Below, piece by piece: positions 44,001-52,973 of a stretch of DNA of 64,000 nucleotides. A program made the position numbers and the translations under genes. The notes beneath the pieces are model-generated. The model had not been told where the DNA came from, did no database searches, and saw nothing but the letters and a program-made list of their open reading frames with translations. Positions within the stretch are counted from its first letter, which is position 1; every line of letters begins with the position of its first letter. The stretch is from contig NZ_JAYWXI010000007.1 in NCBI RefSeq assembly GCF_036016955.1, positions 1 to 64,000 on the forward strand, read 5' to 3'. The stretch is from JAYWXI01 sp036016955 (lineage in GTDB: Bacteria > Bacteroidota > Bacteroidia > Flavobacteriales > Weeksellaceae).

Positions 44001-44185
44001 GAATTTTCCACCTCCGAAGGAGACGCCCCCGGATACACCGTGGAAACCGTAACCACCTTCGTCTCAAATTTCGGAATCAACTCGTAGCTGAGCTGCGAGT
44101 AACTGAATAACCCGCCGATAATCATCAAGGCCAAAACCACGATGACCAAACTGGGTCTTTTAATCGATACTTCTGCTAATTTCAT
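41030..44185 (-). CDS. RND multidrug efflux permease (HAE1/AcrB family)
   Basis: A 1051-residue inner-membrane pump. The opening IKRPSLVIVVLALMIIGG is typical, TM4 carries the proton-relay pair in GILVDDAIVVIENIHRHME, and the two periplasmic porter/docking loops are present (TVYPGASPSEVENSV; GAEQAPLQMTV). The Asp-Asp pair and lack of HME motifs mark it as a drug/hydrophobe exporter. It is the last gene of the tetR-tolC-adaptor-pump operon. Confidence 0.93.
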   Translation of the reverse strand: MKLAEVSIKRPSLVIVVLALMIIGGLFSYSQLSYELIPKFETKVVTVSTVYPGASPSEVENSVSRKIEDAVSVLEGIKKIQSKSYENLSVVVIQFNNDIDVDFALNDAQRKINAIRGDLPDDIEEPSLSQFSLSDLPVVRMGVTGNLTENELYDLIDQRVQPEFSRVPGVAKVNIVGGQEREIRINLDQNKMQGYGLTIPQVQQIIAAANLDFPTGSLKTRNNSTLIRLSGKLKDVEQMRNLTILSQNGLNICLSDIAEVQDTQKEVEKIARVDRQNTILLEVQKQTDANAVEVSRLVQERIKLIEKQYQKENLKIQIAKDTSVFTLEAANSVIKDLLIAVGLVAFVMLFFLHSFRNALIVMVAIPTSLIATFMGIYMLGYSLNLMSLLGLSLVVGILVDDAIVVIENIHRHMEMGKNKVRAAYDGSKEIGFTVTAITLVIVVVFLPIAISSGLVSDIIRQFCVTVVIATMLSLLVSFSVVPWLYSRYGKLELMSETSLFGKLVHKFEEGLTWFTHKMENILKWSLRNKIKTFGVVTVLFASALALPMLGFVGGDFFPGTDKGEFLLQIEMPKDASIEQTNFMTQRAENYLANKPQIVRMITTVGQSSSGMGAVQATNYKSEINIELIDKKERKESTKVYAAKLKRELEKILVGAKVTTVPVGFMGAEQAPLQMTVTAPTLDAAMAYAKAAESQLRTIDGATEIKLSVEDGNPEIAVSVDRDKMAMLGLNVATVGQTLRTAFSGNTDSKFRTGSSEYDINIILDEAYRTSIDDVRRIEFINAQGQKVQLSQFADIHYASGPALLERYDRSPSVTINAQVVGKTTGVIAQEWEDKMADVKKPAGVQWVWGGNKENQNEGFGTLGVALLAAIMLVYMIMVVLYDDFVKPFIVLFSIPLSFIGALWALALTNQSLNIFTILGIIMLIGLVAKNAILLVDFANHRLEKGETITNALIQANHARLRPILMTTIAMVFGMLPIAMASGAAAEMNNGLAIVIIGGLLSSLFLTLVIVPVVYFIVVRIEERFFHKEKVDYGAEMVADYEHLHPEDELEF

Positions 44186-44207
44186 TATCTGTCTACTTTA
44201 CCGATGT

Positions 44208-45263
44208 TTATTTTAAAACGTTTACCTTGGCCTTATCCGTCAGGTTAATCTGCCCGCTGACCACCACTTGGTCGCCTTCCTTAAGCCCCGAAACCACTTC
44301 CACCTTGTCACCGTAATTGGTTCCGCTTTGGATTTTGGTCAAATAAGCCACGTTATTACGAACCACAAACACCTGATTATCACTCACACTCCCTACAAAA
44401 GCTTCACGAGGAATCATCATTCGGCTGTAATTTTCAGCCTTGTCAAAAAAGGCCGTACCGTACATCCCGGCTTTCAATTTGTTAAAACCATTATTCACCG
44501 TGATTTCCACCGGAAACTTCAACGCTCCGGAAGCTGCCGGCGCAATAAAAGTAATGCGCCCTTCAAGCATCCCGTCAATCACGTCGGGCTTCACCTTCAC
44601 CACCGTTCCCAATGAAAGATCGCTAACCAAAGACTGATCGACATCCACCCGAAGCTTGACAGAAGAAATATCCACCAACTCCACGATAGGCGTTCCTGGC
44701 GCAAGTACCGCACCAACCTCAACCATCTTGCGGTTCACAATACCGCTTATCTTAGCCACCACATTGGTATCCCCCGAGGTCAGCTGAGCCGATTGCAATT
44801 GGGCTTTCGCCGTCTTTACCTGCAGCCTCGCCTGATCCAACTGCAAAGCCGTAACCCCTCCGCTTTTATAAGCCATCTCGTAACGATTAAGCGCCATCAC
44901 CGCATTGTCATAATTGGCCTTCGCCGAAGAAACATTCACATTAACTTTATCCCCCGAAAGACGACCAATACTCTGTCCTGCACGAACATAGCTGCCCTCC
45001 TTGACGTAAAGCGCAATGAGCTGCCCGCCCATCTCGGCCGCAATCTGCGATTGTTTATTGGGTAAAAACGTACCGTTTACCGAAAAAGCCCCGTCGGCAC
45101 TCTCCAAAACGACTTTTGCCGTACGAACCGCTATATCCGCATTGGTCTGGGCAACAAGTGCAACTTCCGATTCGTTTTTCGCTTTATTCTTCTTCAAGAT
45201 GAAATAGATGGCCGCCCCAATACCCAAAAGGGCCAATACCGTAATAAATATATTCTTTTTCAT
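44208..45263 (-). CDS. RND efflux periplasmic adaptor (AcrA/MexA type)
   Basis: A 351-residue adaptor with an uncleaved N-terminal membrane helix (ITVLALLGIGAAIYFILKK). The lipoyl-like halves flank a short helical hairpin (AEMGGQLIALYVKEGSYVRAGQ ... VVAKISGIVNRKMVEVGAVLAPG), followed by a beta barrel (LRVDVDQSLV) and membrane-proximal domain (VVSGLKEGDQVVVSGQ). It links the pump and TolC. One base separates its stop from... the preceding tolC gene, so translation is coupled. Confidence 0.9.
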   Translation of the reverse strand: MKKNIFITVLALLGIGAAIYFILKKNKAKNESEVALVAQTNADIAVRTAKVVLESADGAFSVNGTFLPNKQSQIAAEMGGQLIALYVKEGSYVRAGQSIGRLSGDKVNVNVSSAKANYDNAVMALNRYEMAYKSGGVTALQLDQARLQVKTAKAQLQSAQLTSGDTNVVAKISGIVNRKMVEVGAVLAPGTPIVELVDISSVKLRVDVDQSLVSDLSLGTVVKVKPDVIDGMLEGRITFIAPAASGALKFPVEITVNNGFNKLKAGMYGTAFFDKAENYSRMMIPREAFVGSVSDNQVFVVRNNVAYLTKIQSGTNYGDKVEVVSGLKEGDQVVVSGQINLTDKAKVNVLK

Positions 45264-45264
45264 A

Positions 45265-46602
45265 TTAGTTGTTTTCGTTTAATGTTTTGAGTTTTCCTTG
45301 TGATTTCAAAAGTTCGATTTCAGCCAATTTGTAATTGAGTTTGGCCGTTGTTAAATTGTTTTTGGATTCCGTCAAATCCCGCTCCGCATCCAAAATATCG
45401 TTAAGCGTCGCCAAACCATACTGGTAATTACTCCGCGTATTGGCCAAAACCTCTTCTGCCAATTTCACGTTACGCTCCTGCATCCCGATGGTCACACGGT
45501 TATTCTCCAGCTGCGTAGTGGCATTTTTATAAGCCATATCCAAAGCCAGCTCCGTATCCCTCAAATCCGCCTGCGCCTTACTGATTTCGATCTTGTTATT
45601 CTCAATTTTGGACCGCGTGGAAAATCCGTTAAAAATAGGCACGCTAATGCTTAAACCAATGGAAGCCATATCCGACCAAAAGACCCCGTTATCCGTCCCA
45701 TTGGTAAATGGAAAGCGTTTCCCCTGACCAAGCCAGCCGTAATTGGCCGCCAATGCCACCGTAGGGTAATACTCCGCCTCGGAAGCCTTCTTCTGCCATT
45801 CTAAAAGTTCCAACTGTTTGTGAAGCACTTTCAATTCCGTACGTTCCCCCGGCGAAGCCGTCTCCTCCAACAATACCATCGGATCAAAACTCTCTCTCGG
45901 CAGCTCGATCTCCTGCTCCATAGGCATTCCTATAATAAACTTAAGCGCATTCTCCGAAAGCAAAACCGCATTACGGTACTGCTGTACGCCAGACTCCACG
46001 TTATTTTTGGCCACCACCGTACGGTCGTAATCAATTTTCTTGGCCAAGCCCGCTTCGTAAAGCCCGCCGATGATTTTAATAGTCTGGTCGGTAATGGTTA
46101 AATTACTCTGTGCATTAGCCAACATCTGCTCGGCTTGGTAAACCTGATAGTAAGCATTAGCCACTTTTTCGATAATCTGCTCCTGCGTGAGTTGCTCGTT
46201 TATCAAATAAAACTCTTTGGTCGAACGAGCCGCTTTTAACCCCGTAAATACCGCCTGACTGAAAAGCATCTGAGTCAACTGAACCTGATTCATCGAAGTC
46301 CATTTTTGACCAAAAGCCACCTTAACCTTTTGCCCCGGAAGCCCGAACATCTCGCCCGGCAAAACCGTTTGCTGCAAAAGAGGATTATAAGCCGTACTGC
46401 TATTAAAAGTAAGTTTCGGATAAGCATTAGCCTTGACCTCCGCAATCTGCGCATCGCCCTTCTGAATGTTCAGCCGAGCCTTCTCCGCATCCGCCTTATG
46501 CTCCAAAGCATAAGAAATGGCCTCCGATAGAGTGAGCACTCTCGACTCCTGACCATAAACCAGCGACCCGAGAAACAACACCCCAAACACTATTTTTTTC
46601 AT
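45265..46602 (-). CDS. TolC-family outer-membrane efflux protein
   Basis: A 445-residue outer-membrane channel with a signal peptide (VFGVLFLGSLVYGQ). Two TolC repeats are visible: LTLSEAISYALEHKADAEKARL and later LAANYGWLGQGKRF with long coiled helices (QAEQMLANAQSNLTITDQTIKII). It follows tetR by 10 bases and precedes the adaptor by one base. Confidence 0.9.
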   Translation of the reverse strand: MKKIVFGVLFLGSLVYGQESRVLTLSEAISYALEHKADAEKARLNIQKGDAQIAEVKANAYPKLTFNSSTAYNPLLQQTVLPGEMFGLPGQKVKVAFGQKWTSMNQVQLTQMLFSQAVFTGLKAARSTKEFYLINEQLTQEQIIEKVANAYYQVYQAEQMLANAQSNLTITDQTIKIIGGLYEAGLAKKIDYDRTVVAKNNVESGVQQYRNAVLLSENALKFIIGMPMEQEIELPRESFDPMVLLEETASPGERTELKVLHKQLELLEWQKKASEAEYYPTVALAANYGWLGQGKRFPFTNGTDNGVFWSDMASIGLSISVPIFNGFSTRSKIENNKIEISKAQADLRDTELALDMAYKNATTQLENNRVTIGMQERNVKLAEEVLANTRSNYQYGLATLNDILDAERDLTESKNNLTTAKLNYKLAEIELLKSQGKLKTLNENN

Positions 46603-46612
46603 TATCTAAATT

Positions 46613-47206
46613 TTATTTTTTTATTTGTTGGTATTCTTCACGCCCTTTCTCCGTCATTATGGCCTGAAGATAAAAATCAATCACCCGATCCCGAAAAGCA
46701 TCGCGAGAAATAAGATCCGAATCCACAATCGGAGAATTATCGTAAGCCTGCATCATCAAAAGCATCAAATGCACATACGACTCCGCACTGAAATCCTCCC
46801 GGTAAAGCCCCTGCAAACGCCCTCTTTCGACATTGCGCACAAAAATCTCCGAAATCTTTTCCGAAAACAACTTCATGTGTTTATTGAAAATATGCGGGTA
46901 ATATTTCAGCAGCTGACGAACCATAATCGTATCGTTGCTTTTCACCATTTCGTCCATCTGTTCGTCCCGACAAAGAAGACGCTCAATCGCATTATCCGAA
47001 TCCACGTTCAGGCGTTTCAGATTCTCCGCAATACCGTCCAGCTTGCAAGCCAAAACGTCTTCGATCAACGCCTCTTTATTCTTATATTTGGCATAAAGCG
47101 TTTTCTTCGACATCCCAAACTTCTTCGCCACATCGTCCATCGTAACGGTTTTCGCACCGTTCTCCAAAAACAAACGGGTCACCTCCTGCAAAAATTCTGC
47201 TTCCAT
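46613..47206 (-). CDS. TetR-family transcription regulator
   Basis: A 197-residue regulator starting MEAEFLQEV. The N-terminal HTH is clear: VTMDDVAKKFGMSKKTLYAKYKNKEALIEDVL. The C-terminal ligand domain is divergent. As the first gene of the efflux operon it probably represses its own operon and responds to pump substrates. The 39-residue longer ORF is rejected because it would cross the -7 box at 47227-47234. Confidence 0.9.
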   Translation of the reverse strand: MEAEFLQEVTRLFLENGAKTVTMDDVAKKFGMSKKTLYAKYKNKEALIEDVLACKLDGIAENLKRLNVDSDNAIERLLCRDEQMDEMVKSNDTIMVRQLLKYYPHIFNKHMKLFSEKISEIFVRNVERGRLQGLYREDFSAESYVHLMLLMMQAYDNSPIVDSDLISRDAFRDRVIDFYLQAIMTEKGREEYQQIKK

Positions 47207-47226
47207 CTTTAATTTTATTTTCGCTG

Positions 47227-47234
47227 CAAAGATA
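47227..47234 (-). promoter_or_regulatory. -7 box of the tetR-efflux operon
   Basis: TATCTTTG on the minus strand, 20 bases before the ATG. Confidence 0.5.
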
Positions 47235-47321
47235 CAAAAGGAAACTGAAAAACCAGAATAGTTTCCTGGTTTTTTACAACTACCTTCAAAAAACAACCGT
47301 AAAACCTCCGATTCACCCCCC

Positions 47322-47350
47322 AAAAAAAACGGAAGCCGAAGCTACCGTTT
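47322..47350 (-). terminator. Terminator overlapping the PepSY gene stop codon
   Basis: Minus-strand stem AACGGTAGC / GCTTCCGTT with a TTCG tetraloop, then eight T. The TAG stop of the PepSY gene is inside the 5' arm. Confidence 0.7.
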
Positions 47351-48439
47351 ATACGCTCTTTTCTTTTTCCAAAGGTAAAACCCCGTAAGAGAAAGAAAAG
47401 CCGGACTCAACCCCGCAAAAACATAAAGCCCTTTGATCCACAAGGACTCATAATCGCCCCGATGAAGCTGTTTCATCATCCAGTAAAAACGTTCCGAAAA
47501 AGGTTTTTGTTCTATCCGAATAATTTTCAATCGCCGCCCCGTGGCCCCGTCATAATAAACCTCACTCCCCTTCCCCCAATACAAAGGATTTACCGTATCC
47601 GAAAATTGACCGCTAACCACCAAAGCCTTACCCGGCTCGGACGGAATTCTAACCGCAATAGGAGAAAACCCCGGAATCGCAAGCGCATCTTGAACCACCC
47701 CGTCGATATTAGCCCCCACAAGCATCCCCTGGGAAACCCTCGGAGGCAAAGCCCATTCCTGCGGTAAAAACAACCCCTTATTCATCCAAAATCCCGTAAA
47801 GAAAAGGATAAAATTAAAAGCCAAAGTCCACACCCCCACCAACCGGTGCAAAGACGAATAAAACGCCTGCGGAGATTTTCTGTTGATTTTCTCTTTAAAG
47901 CACAATACCGAAAAAAATTTCTTCCGATAAATAATCACCCCCGTCACCAAATTCAGAAAAAACGCCAAAGCAACCACCGCCGTAATCAAACGCCCCGGTT
48001 TATCCATCAAAAGCGAGTAATGAGCCGAATACAGCCAACGAAAAAAAGGAGCCCCCCAAGAGTTAAAATTCCCCTCCCGTAAAACCTCCCCCGTATGGGA
48101 ATCCAACACACAACAATACAAGTAACTCTCCGCAACCTCCCGTTGATAAGTAAATACCGTAAACTCATACGCCTCGCAAGCGTCTTTAAGCGAGGTTCCA
48201 AGCATAAACTGCCGAGCCTGAGGGTAAGCCCGAAAAACCTTCCTATACATCTCGTCAAGCGAGGGAGTGTGGGTTTTCGTCATTCCGCAATACGTTCGAG
48301 AGCTCCCCATCTTCTCAATTTCTTTTTTAAAAACCAGCAAAGCCCCGGACAAACCGAAAAAGAGATATAAAATCCCGAAAAAAAGGCCGAAATAACGATG
48401 CCACCGAAACGAAACCCTCGTTATTTTTTTCATGTCCAT
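47342..48439 (-). CDS. PepSY-associated membrane protein (siderophore iron reductase-like)
   Basis: A 365-residue inner-membrane protein of the PepSY-TM type: SFRWHRYFGLFFGILYLFFGLSGALLVFKKE at the N terminus, WLYSAHYSLL, LVTGVIIYRKKFF, FYSSLHRLVGVWTLAFNFILFFTGFWMN and a last pair near the C terminus with MKQLHRGDY. His in several helices fit haem binding. Family members next to TonB receptors reduce ferric siderophores or assist their import. The start (ATG 48439 or 48433) is eight bases after the receptor gene. Confidence 0.85.
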   Translation of the reverse strand: MDMKKITRVSFRWHRYFGLFFGILYLFFGLSGALLVFKKEIEKMGSSRTYCGMTKTHTPSLDEMYRKVFRAYPQARQFMLGTSLKDACEAYEFTVFTYQREVAESYLYCCVLDSHTGEVLREGNFNSWGAPFFRWLYSAHYSLLMDKPGRLITAVVALAFFLNLVTGVIIYRKKFFSVLCFKEKINRKSPQAFYSSLHRLVGVWTLAFNFILFFTGFWMNKGLFLPQEWALPPRVSQGMLVGANIDGVVQDALAIPGFSPIAVRIPSEPGKALVVSGQFSDTVNPLYWGKGSEVYYDGATGRRLKIIRIEQKPFSERFYWMMKQLHRGDYESLWIKGLYVFAGLSPAFLSLTGFYLWKKKRAYKR

Positions 48440-48446
48440 CGTCGTA

Positions 48447-50579
48447 CTATAACTTAATTTTAAAAGATAAAACCACCTGACGCAGCCCTCCGGGCGAAAC
48501 CATCCCCCTGCCCCCATACCAATAATGCCGATTCAAAAGGTTTTCCGCCGAAAGCGATACCACAAACCTCGGCCGATCCAAAGCAATAGCCGCATTAAAC
48601 AAAGCATAAGCTTCCGTATAAAACATCCCCTGCGCGGTATTAAGAATCAAATCTTTCCCATAATGACTGCCTCCAACCCCCAAAGACACCCCCTTCAGCC
48701 CTTCCAAAGCCGGCGCATAACGCACATACCACGTCGCCGAAAATTTAGGCCCCGAATCCACCGGCCTCAACCCCTGTGTGAGCGCATCCGAAACAACAAA
48801 GCGGCTCTCATTATACGCTATCCCAGCATGCACAAACCACCCCTTAAAAGGATTGGATTGAAAATCCGCTTCAATCCCTCGGCTATAACGACGCCCGTCC
48901 TGAATGAAAAGCTCCGCATCGGTCGGACTTTGACGAACCATAGAACTCACCTCAATAGCATAATAACTGACCGAAGCATCCAAAAGTCCTTTCTTCAGAG
49001 CCGCCTTCACACCGGTTTCCCATTGATTACCATACATCGGACGAAAATTCGTCATCTGCCCATTAACCGAACGGGGAGCCTCCGCCTGAAACCCATTCAT
49101 ATAATTGGCAAAAAAAGCCAAACGCTGCGGAATAACCTGATAATTAACCCCCAACTTAGGAGAAAATGCCGTCTGAGTAAAAGCACCACTCCTCAACCCC
49201 GCCAACGCATCCTCTACGCCTTTATTATCAATATAATTGAGCCGAGCACTCAGCATCAAATTAAAATGCTCCGAAAGATTAACAACCTGCGAGGCATAAA
49301 CCGAATAATGATTTTGAAGCGCCCTGTATTTTTCCGAATAAGGCTTTAGTGCCAATTGGGACGAAAGGTACTCGTTATGAAACAAAGCATTTTCGGAGGC
49401 ATCCCCCTTCAGCGGAACTTTAGTAAAATTCATGGATTTACTGCTGATTGCATAAAGGTATTGGTAAAATTCGACTCCGGCTAGCAATCGGCTACGCAGC
49501 TTTCCCATCCAAAAATCCCCGATAAAATCCTGCTGAACCTGATGACCATAAATCCCCTCCGGATACATCCGATAAACCCTTCGGGTTACGTTACGATTGT
49601 CGTCCTCCAACCTCAGGCGGATGTAATCGCCAAACGTCCGATTACGAACCGAAACCAAATTGGTTTCCGACCTCCAATTCTGCGAAAGCCGATAAATCGC
49701 TTTCCCGTAAAGATTGACCGATTTATTAGTCATCGTCAAACTATTGTCCGTGAAAGACCTGCGGTAATCCCAATCCAGTTCGCCCGAACGACTCGCCACC
49801 CCCAGTCCCACCTGAAACAAAGGAGAATTAGTCGACGTGCGGTTTAAGATTTCCGATTCAAACCGAACCGTTAGACGTTCGTTTATCCGATAAAGAACAC
49901 TCGGAGCCAAAAAAAAGTTTCCGCTCCATCCCTGATCCTGAAACGTTTCCTTATAATGATAAGCCCCCGTAACCCGAGTCAAAAAAGCCCCCTGCTTATC
50001 CAACGACCGATTAAAATCCACCGTAACCCGCTGCAAATCATAACTCCCCGCACTAAACCCAATATGCGAAAAAGATTTAAGCTGAGGTCGAACCGTAATC
50101 CGATTAATCGCTCCACCAAAAGTAATCATCGTAGAGCCGCCGCCGCCAAAAATAACAGCACTAGGCCCCTTAACCACCTCTAATTGAGCAATATTAACCG
50201 GATCGGCATCCGAGGCCACATACCCGTTGACCCCATTACGAAAGCTGGAACGCGTACGAAATCCCCGAACCGAATAATAAGGCGAAAATCCCGCCCAACT
50301 CGGCGCAACACCCGTCGCATTTAAAAGCATCCCCGATTGGGTATAAAAATTTCTGTTTTCGATTAACTGAGGAGCAACCGAAGTAATAACTTGAGGATTT
50401 TCCAAATTTTTAAGCGGAAGCTTAGCAACCAAGGCACTGGACACCTCTTTCGCATTACTTAGCCCCTCAATAACCACTTCATCAATAATCGAATGCCCGC
50501 AGGCAACACTGTCTTTATCTTGTCCGAACAGACCGAGCGGAGCCGTCCATAAGACCGCACCGATAATCGTTTTTTTCAT
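48447..50579 (-). CDS. TonB-dependent siderophore receptor
   Basis: A 710-residue outer-membrane receptor. Signal peptide ending GLFGQ, a plug domain with VPSAVIFGGG-like GPSAVIFGGGGSTMITFGGAINRIT, and a 22-strand barrel ending in VVLSFKIKL. The features YSVRGFRTRSSFRNG and the plug are typical of FpvA/FhuE-like ferric siderophore receptors, but no CarboxypepD domain precedes it. The start is the ATG at 50579. Operon with the PepSY gene downstream and a small Cys-containing gene upstream, probably iron-regulated; no Fur box was recognised with confidence. Confidence 0.9.
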   Translation of the reverse strand: MKKTIIGAVLWTAPLGLFGQDKDSVACGHSIIDEVVIEGLSNAKEVSSALVAKLPLKNLENPQVITSVAPQLIENRNFYTQSGMLLNATGVAPSWAGFSPYYSVRGFRTRSSFRNGVNGYVASDADPVNIAQLEVVKGPSAVIFGGGGSTMITFGGAINRITVRPQLKSFSHIGFSAGSYDLQRVTVDFNRSLDKQGAFLTRVTGAYHYKETFQDQGWSGNFFLAPSVLYRINERLTVRFESEILNRTSTNSPLFQVGLGVASRSGELDWDYRRSFTDNSLTMTNKSVNLYGKAIYRLSQNWRSETNLVSVRNRTFGDYIRLRLEDDNRNVTRRVYRMYPEGIYGHQVQQDFIGDFWMGKLRSRLLAGVEFYQYLYAISSKSMNFTKVPLKGDASENALFHNEYLSSQLALKPYSEKYRALQNHYSVYASQVVNLSEHFNLMLSARLNYIDNKGVEDALAGLRSGAFTQTAFSPKLGVNYQVIPQRLAFFANYMNGFQAEAPRSVNGQMTNFRPMYGNQWETGVKAALKKGLLDASVSYYAIEVSSMVRQSPTDAELFIQDGRRYSRGIEADFQSNPFKGWFVHAGIAYNESRFVVSDALTQGLRPVDSGPKFSATWYVRYAPALEGLKGVSLGVGGSHYGKDLILNTAQGMFYTEAYALFNAAIALDRPRFVVSLSAENLLNRHYWYGGRGMVSPGGLRQVVLSFKIKL

Positions 50580-50666
50580 CCGTAAAAAAATAGGGTTTTC
50601 AATAAAAAAGTTTTGCACTCGTTTCGCAATGAAAAAACCTTTCAAAGGCTCTACATCACTTGAAAA

Positions 50667-51014
50667 TCAACCTAAAATCGGTGGACGAAAAATTGTTGCA
50701 TAATAATCCGGTAAAATAAAAAAAGAAAAGCCGAATCCCGATTCATACTCCAGTCTTGGCTCCAAAAAAACCTCTAAAAAAAAGGGCACCCCTCCCCCAA
50801 AAAACAAATCCAATCCCAAATACCGGTATTTGAAAACTTCGGCTTCATTGGACTCTCCCTGCGTTTTGGCCAAATCCTTCTTCAACTGACAAGTTCCATG
50901 ACATGCATTTGATTTCAAAGCTCTCTGTTCGCAGAGGTTTTTCACAATATAATCATAGTTCAAGACATAGTTGAAAACCGGCAGGGAAAATCGCCCCACC
51001 ACCGTCATCACCAT
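50667..51014 (-). CDS. Small Cys-motif membrane protein of the iron-uptake operon
   Basis: A 115-residue protein. An N-terminal hydrophobic segment (MVMTVVGRFSLPVFNYVL) is followed by NYDYIVKNLCEQRALKSNACHGTCQLKKDLAK, a C-x10-C-x3-C pattern. I recognise this NYDYIV..LC...C.G.C type from small Bacteroidota proteins near metal-uptake receptors; the Cys may bind metal. The rest is hydrophobic and not conserved to my eye. The TTG at 51044 is rejected because it lies at the predicted transcription start. Confidence 0.7.
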   Translation of the reverse strand: MVMTVVGRFSLPVFNYVLNYDYIVKNLCEQRALKSNACHGTCQLKKDLAKTQGESNEAEVFKYRYLGLDLFFGGGVPFFLEVFLEPRLEYESGFGFSFFILPDYYATIFRPPILG

Positions 51015-51045
51015 AATGCCTAAAAATAGATTCCGTATCACCAAA

Positions 51046-51053
51046 CAAAGGTA
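51046..51053 (-). promoter_or_regulatory. -7 box of the iron-uptake operon
   Basis: TACCTTTG on the minus strand matches TAnnTTTG. Confidence 0.45.
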
Positions 51054-51187
51054 AAGTTTCCATCAGCCTCACTTTTATGCTTTCAATCATAAAAAAATAC
51101 AAGAACCTCCTATTTATAAAAAAAATAAATCCTGAATTACCTTTCATCGCCACAAACGCCAAACCCTCGCCTTCCCCAAAAAGAAAA

Positions 51188-51215
51188 AACCACTGCGATT
51201 AGATTCACAGTGGTT
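51188..51215 (-). terminator. Terminator downstream of the AbiE islet
   Basis: Stem AACCACTG (51188-51195) with CAGTGGTT (51208-51215), then a T-rich run on the minus strand. It lies 24 bases beyond the repeated dnaK end and may be the original dnaK terminator. The surrounding stretch 51054-51339 has no convincing gene. Confidence 0.75.
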
Positions 51216-51239
51216 GATGACTACGGAAATTCTTCCGTT

Positions 51240-51259
51240 ATTATTTCACTTCTTCAAAA
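51240..51259. repeat. Direct repeat of the dnaK 3' end (distal copy)
   Basis: Twenty bases starting attatttcac, identical to 53042-53061. On the minus strand it reads as the last codons of dnaK (FEEVK-stop). It marks the far boundary of the AbiE islet. Confidence 0.75.
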
Positions 51260-51342
51260 ATAATAATATCTGAAAATCAATATTTTATACATTTACGATA
51301 CAAATATAGTACGGAATAATGACTTTTCTCAAATAAAATCAA

Positions 51343-52194
51343 TCACTTCACTTTCAAAAGCATTGACAAATCTTTAAAATAATCCTTCGACCAAATATCT
51401 AAAACTTTGGTATTTGGAATAAATCTGCTGACATCATTTTTTGCTATTTCAAAATTAACGGTTTCTATACGATGATGGAGTAAATTCCTAAATTCTTGCT
51501 CCATCATCGTGTCTTTTCCCCAATCGCCACTATCAATGGCTCTTATTTTAAAATGCTCCAAATTCAATTGAACGCCCTTTCGGATGTACCATTCCATATC
51601 GTACCAATCTCTGCCTTTCACATTGTGACCCCATTTTCTGAAAAGTAAAGCGTGCATTTTACCGGCAAACAAATCTTCTATTTTGAAGACTTTCACATAA
51701 AATGAATACGGCTGAAGCAAAAGTTTTTCTTCGGTTTCAAAGCCAAGAGGCGGTTTTGTATCAATTTCAATCTTAATTTTGATTCCCACATTTTGCCGCA
51801 AACCCCATTGAGGAATTGCTGTATCTAAAATCAATTCACTCCAAATTGTTTCAGATTTCAAAAATGCCGATTCTATATCCGATTTTTTGGATTTCTTTTT
51901 TGTTTTTACGCTTACTTGCATTCCTTGAGCGAGAAATTCTTCTTCAATAGCTTTCAAATAATCATCTAAATTAAAATCTCCATCTTCTTGAAGCAAAGAA
52001 AAATCCAAATCTTCGGAAAAACGATTGAGTCCGTAAAAAATCCTCAAAGCCGTTCCACCATAAAAAGCACTTTTGGAGAAAAATCCGCCTCTCGACAATC
52101 CCGCCAAAGCCAACTGTTGCATGATTTCCCGTAAGGCTTGTTTGTAATCTTCTGCTGTTTTAGGCTGATAATTTTCAATCCAGTCTTTTATCAT
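51343..52194 (-). CDS. abiEii: AbiEii nucleotidyltransferase toxin
   Basis: A 283-residue toxin of a type IV toxin-antitoxin system. The nucleotidyltransferase motif is FYGGTALRIFYGLNRFSEDLDFSL (about 45-70), with the paired Asp and further KIEIDTKPP and VFKIEDLFAGKMHALLFRKWGHNVKGRDWYDMEWY, conserved in AbiEii/MenT proteins, which modify tRNA or other targets. It overlaps the antitoxin gene by four bases. AT-rich (28% GC in one counted line) against about 50% in flanking genes, so it is likely acquired. Confidence 0.9.
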   Translation of the reverse strand: MIKDWIENYQPKTAEDYKQALREIMQQLALAGLSRGGFFSKSAFYGGTALRIFYGLNRFSEDLDFSLLQEDGDFNLDDYLKAIEEEFLAQGMQVSVKTKKKSKKSDIESAFLKSETIWSELILDTAIPQWGLRQNVGIKIKIEIDTKPPLGFETEEKLLLQPYSFYVKVFKIEDLFAGKMHALLFRKWGHNVKGRDWYDMEWYIRKGVQLNLEHFKIRAIDSGDWGKDTMMEQEFRNLLHHRIETVNFEIAKNDVSRFIPNTKVLDIWSKDYFKDLSMLLKVK

Positions 52195-52820
52195 AATGTT
52201 TCAATGGCTTTTATTAAGTTTTTGATTGATGCTTTTTTGGGAGCAACATCTGCCCAATTTTTCATCAATTCTGTATCTAAAAGTTTAAGTTGTTCTTCGT
52301 CAATTCTTAAATTTTCAGTCATAAATACTTTGGCAGATTCAACACTTCTTAAAAGAATGCCCGAGGTTGTAACCACTTTATCCATTAAAGCTTTTTCTGC
52401 CGTTGCGATGAGTGCAAACTGGTTTTCCCTGAGTTCTTCCCGCTTGATGCCCAAAGGATAACAGGCTACGGGGATTTTTTTATATTCAAATCTACCCAAT
52501 TGATTATCAAAAATTTTAGAACTTTTAAAATTTATTGAAACTACTGAAAAAACTCTTTCGGGAATGAACCCTCTAAATGATAACGCTGATTCTAACGAAA
52601 CATAACTTGGTGCATAAATGACATTAGCAATGCTAAATAGTTCGGGAATATTCGGGGAATCCCAAGCATACAATCCCTTTTTAAGAGAGATTAGCTGACC
52701 GCTTTTTACCAACTCATTAATTTTGTCATTTGGTCTTTTGTAATCTTTCAAAAGGCTGACTAATAGCTGATGTGTAAGCGGTTGAGCAATAAATTTTTGT
52801 ATGGATGATTCTATTTTCAC
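52191..52820 (-). CDS. abiEi: AbiEi antitoxin, winged-HTH regulator
   Basis: A 209-residue antitoxin. The N-terminal winged helix (LVSLLKDYKRPNDKINELVKSGQLISLKKGLY) is the AbiEi antitoxin N-terminal type that binds the operon promoter; the C-terminal half has PSYVSLESALSFRGFIPE and ATAEKALMDKV. In this class the antitoxin does not bind the toxin directly but counters it and represses transcription. First gene of the pair. Confidence 0.88.
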   Translation of the reverse strand: MKIESSIQKFIAQPLTHQLLVSLLKDYKRPNDKINELVKSGQLISLKKGLYAWDSPNIPELFSIANVIYAPSYVSLESALSFRGFIPERVFSVVSINFKSSKIFDNQLGRFEYKKIPVACYPLGIKREELRENQFALIATAEKALMDKVVTTSGILLRSVESAKVFMTENLRIDEEQLKLLDTELMKNWADVAPKKASIKNLIKAIETL

Positions 52821-52973
52821 ATTACAAATGTAATAAATAAAATAGATAATCGGAAATTTTCCGATTATCTACCTAAATAATGACGTAAAAAACGAAGAAG
52901 TCATATCAATTCATTCCCATATAAAAGTATATTTTCTGTTATTAAAACGCAGCATAACGATAGTATAAACTTG

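Noticed and set aside
48525..49349. A 274-codon ORF antisense to the TonB-dependent receptor
   Set aside because: Fully contained in the receptor barrel; composition is that of an antisense shadow.
51054..51339. Short ORFs in the spacer between the iron operon and the AbiE islet
   Set aside because: Low-complexity Phe/Ile-rich frames without motifs. The stretch holds only the terminator and the repeat.
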